In this document: one piece after another, positions 63,804 to 64,000 of the stretch
Layout of the letters: each line of letters begins with the position of its first letter
Numbering within the stretch: the first letter of the stretch is position 1
DNA from: Halarcobacter sp.
Lineage (GTDB): Bacteria > Campylobacterota > Campylobacteria > Campylobacterales > Arcobacteraceae
Assembly (NCBI RefSeq): GCF_963675975.1
Contig: NZ_OY780939.1
Span: 1,364,001-1,428,000 of the forward strand
Length of the DNA stretch: 64,000 nucleotides
Direction of reading: 5' to 3'
Position numbers and translations under genes: made by a program
The notes under the pieces: model-generated
Database searches by the model: none
Seen by the model: only the letters and a program-made list of their open reading frames with translations
Told to the model about the DNA's origin: nothing

Positions 63804-64000
<197 letters not shown>

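Overview
The window looks like chromosomal DNA of an Arcobacter-like member of the Campylobacterota (family Arcobacteraceae is the best guess). The DNA is very AT-rich and genes are packed tightly, often overlapping by a few bases. TTG is used repeatedly as a start codon. Several gene neighbourhoods match ones I know from Campylobacter, for example suhB/accD/rlmH/dksA/hypothetical/dus, prmA/ftsH/psd-like, and aroQ/amidohydrolase/sppA. Sensory histidine kinases, diguanylate cyclases and an HD-GYP protein are unusually dense, as is typical of free-living arcobacters. I saw no rRNA, tRNA, CRISPR array, prophage or insertion sequence. No gene-free stretch exceeds 300 bases; the longest, 54475-54738, is highly structured and holds a gene relic.

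Layout. 1-2.7 kb: a PAS/GGDEF cyclase and a cysteine-cluster protein. 2.8-14.0 kb: a housekeeping run on the + strand (suhB, glmS, metK, accD, rlmH, dksA, a membrane protein, dus, prmA, ftsH, a psd-like gene). 14.0-15.8 kb: leuA behind a consensus promoter and a leucine-rich leader peptide that looks like an attenuator. 15.9-23.9 kb: a probable operon with a voltage-gated-type K+ channel, a separate RCK protein, a double DUF1538/PII-like membrane protein, a thioredoxin, a haem-binding protein and a MutS with a C-terminal HNH nuclease domain. 23.9-26.4 kb: a two-component system on the - strand. 26.5-36.6 kb: an envelope and metal locus (TonB receptor, DUF3649, PepSY, DUF3325, DUF4198) followed by a TolC/HlyD/MacB-type tripartite exporter. 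36.7-45.7 kb: hisA and hisH on the - strand, separated by a + strand signalling cassette (PhnD-like binding protein, histidine kinase, REC-PAS-PAS-HD-GYP, REC-PAS-GGDEF), with a haem-type CxxCH diguanylate cyclase next to hisA.

45.9-48.5 kb: a two-component system flanked by two related small exported proteins. 48.6-53.4 kb (- strand): comF-like, lepA, an OmpA/OprF-like porin and prs, with a long imperfect palindrome at the 3' end of lepA. 53.4-57.5 kb (- strand): two mnmA paralogues separated by a decayed folK fragment, then intact folK and an M24 peptidase. 57.5-60.1 kb: aroQ, an aminofutalosine-deaminase-like amidohydrolase and sppA. 60.2-64.0 kb (- strand): a tandemly duplicated pta-ackA cassette whose junction DNA is almost identical between copies, while the ackA bodies have diverged; the second pta runs off the window end.

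The observations I find most worth following are the leucine leader upstream of leuA, the MutS-HNH fusion, the folK relic between the two mnmA genes, the homogenised pta-ackA duplication, and the paired small exported proteins around a two-component system.
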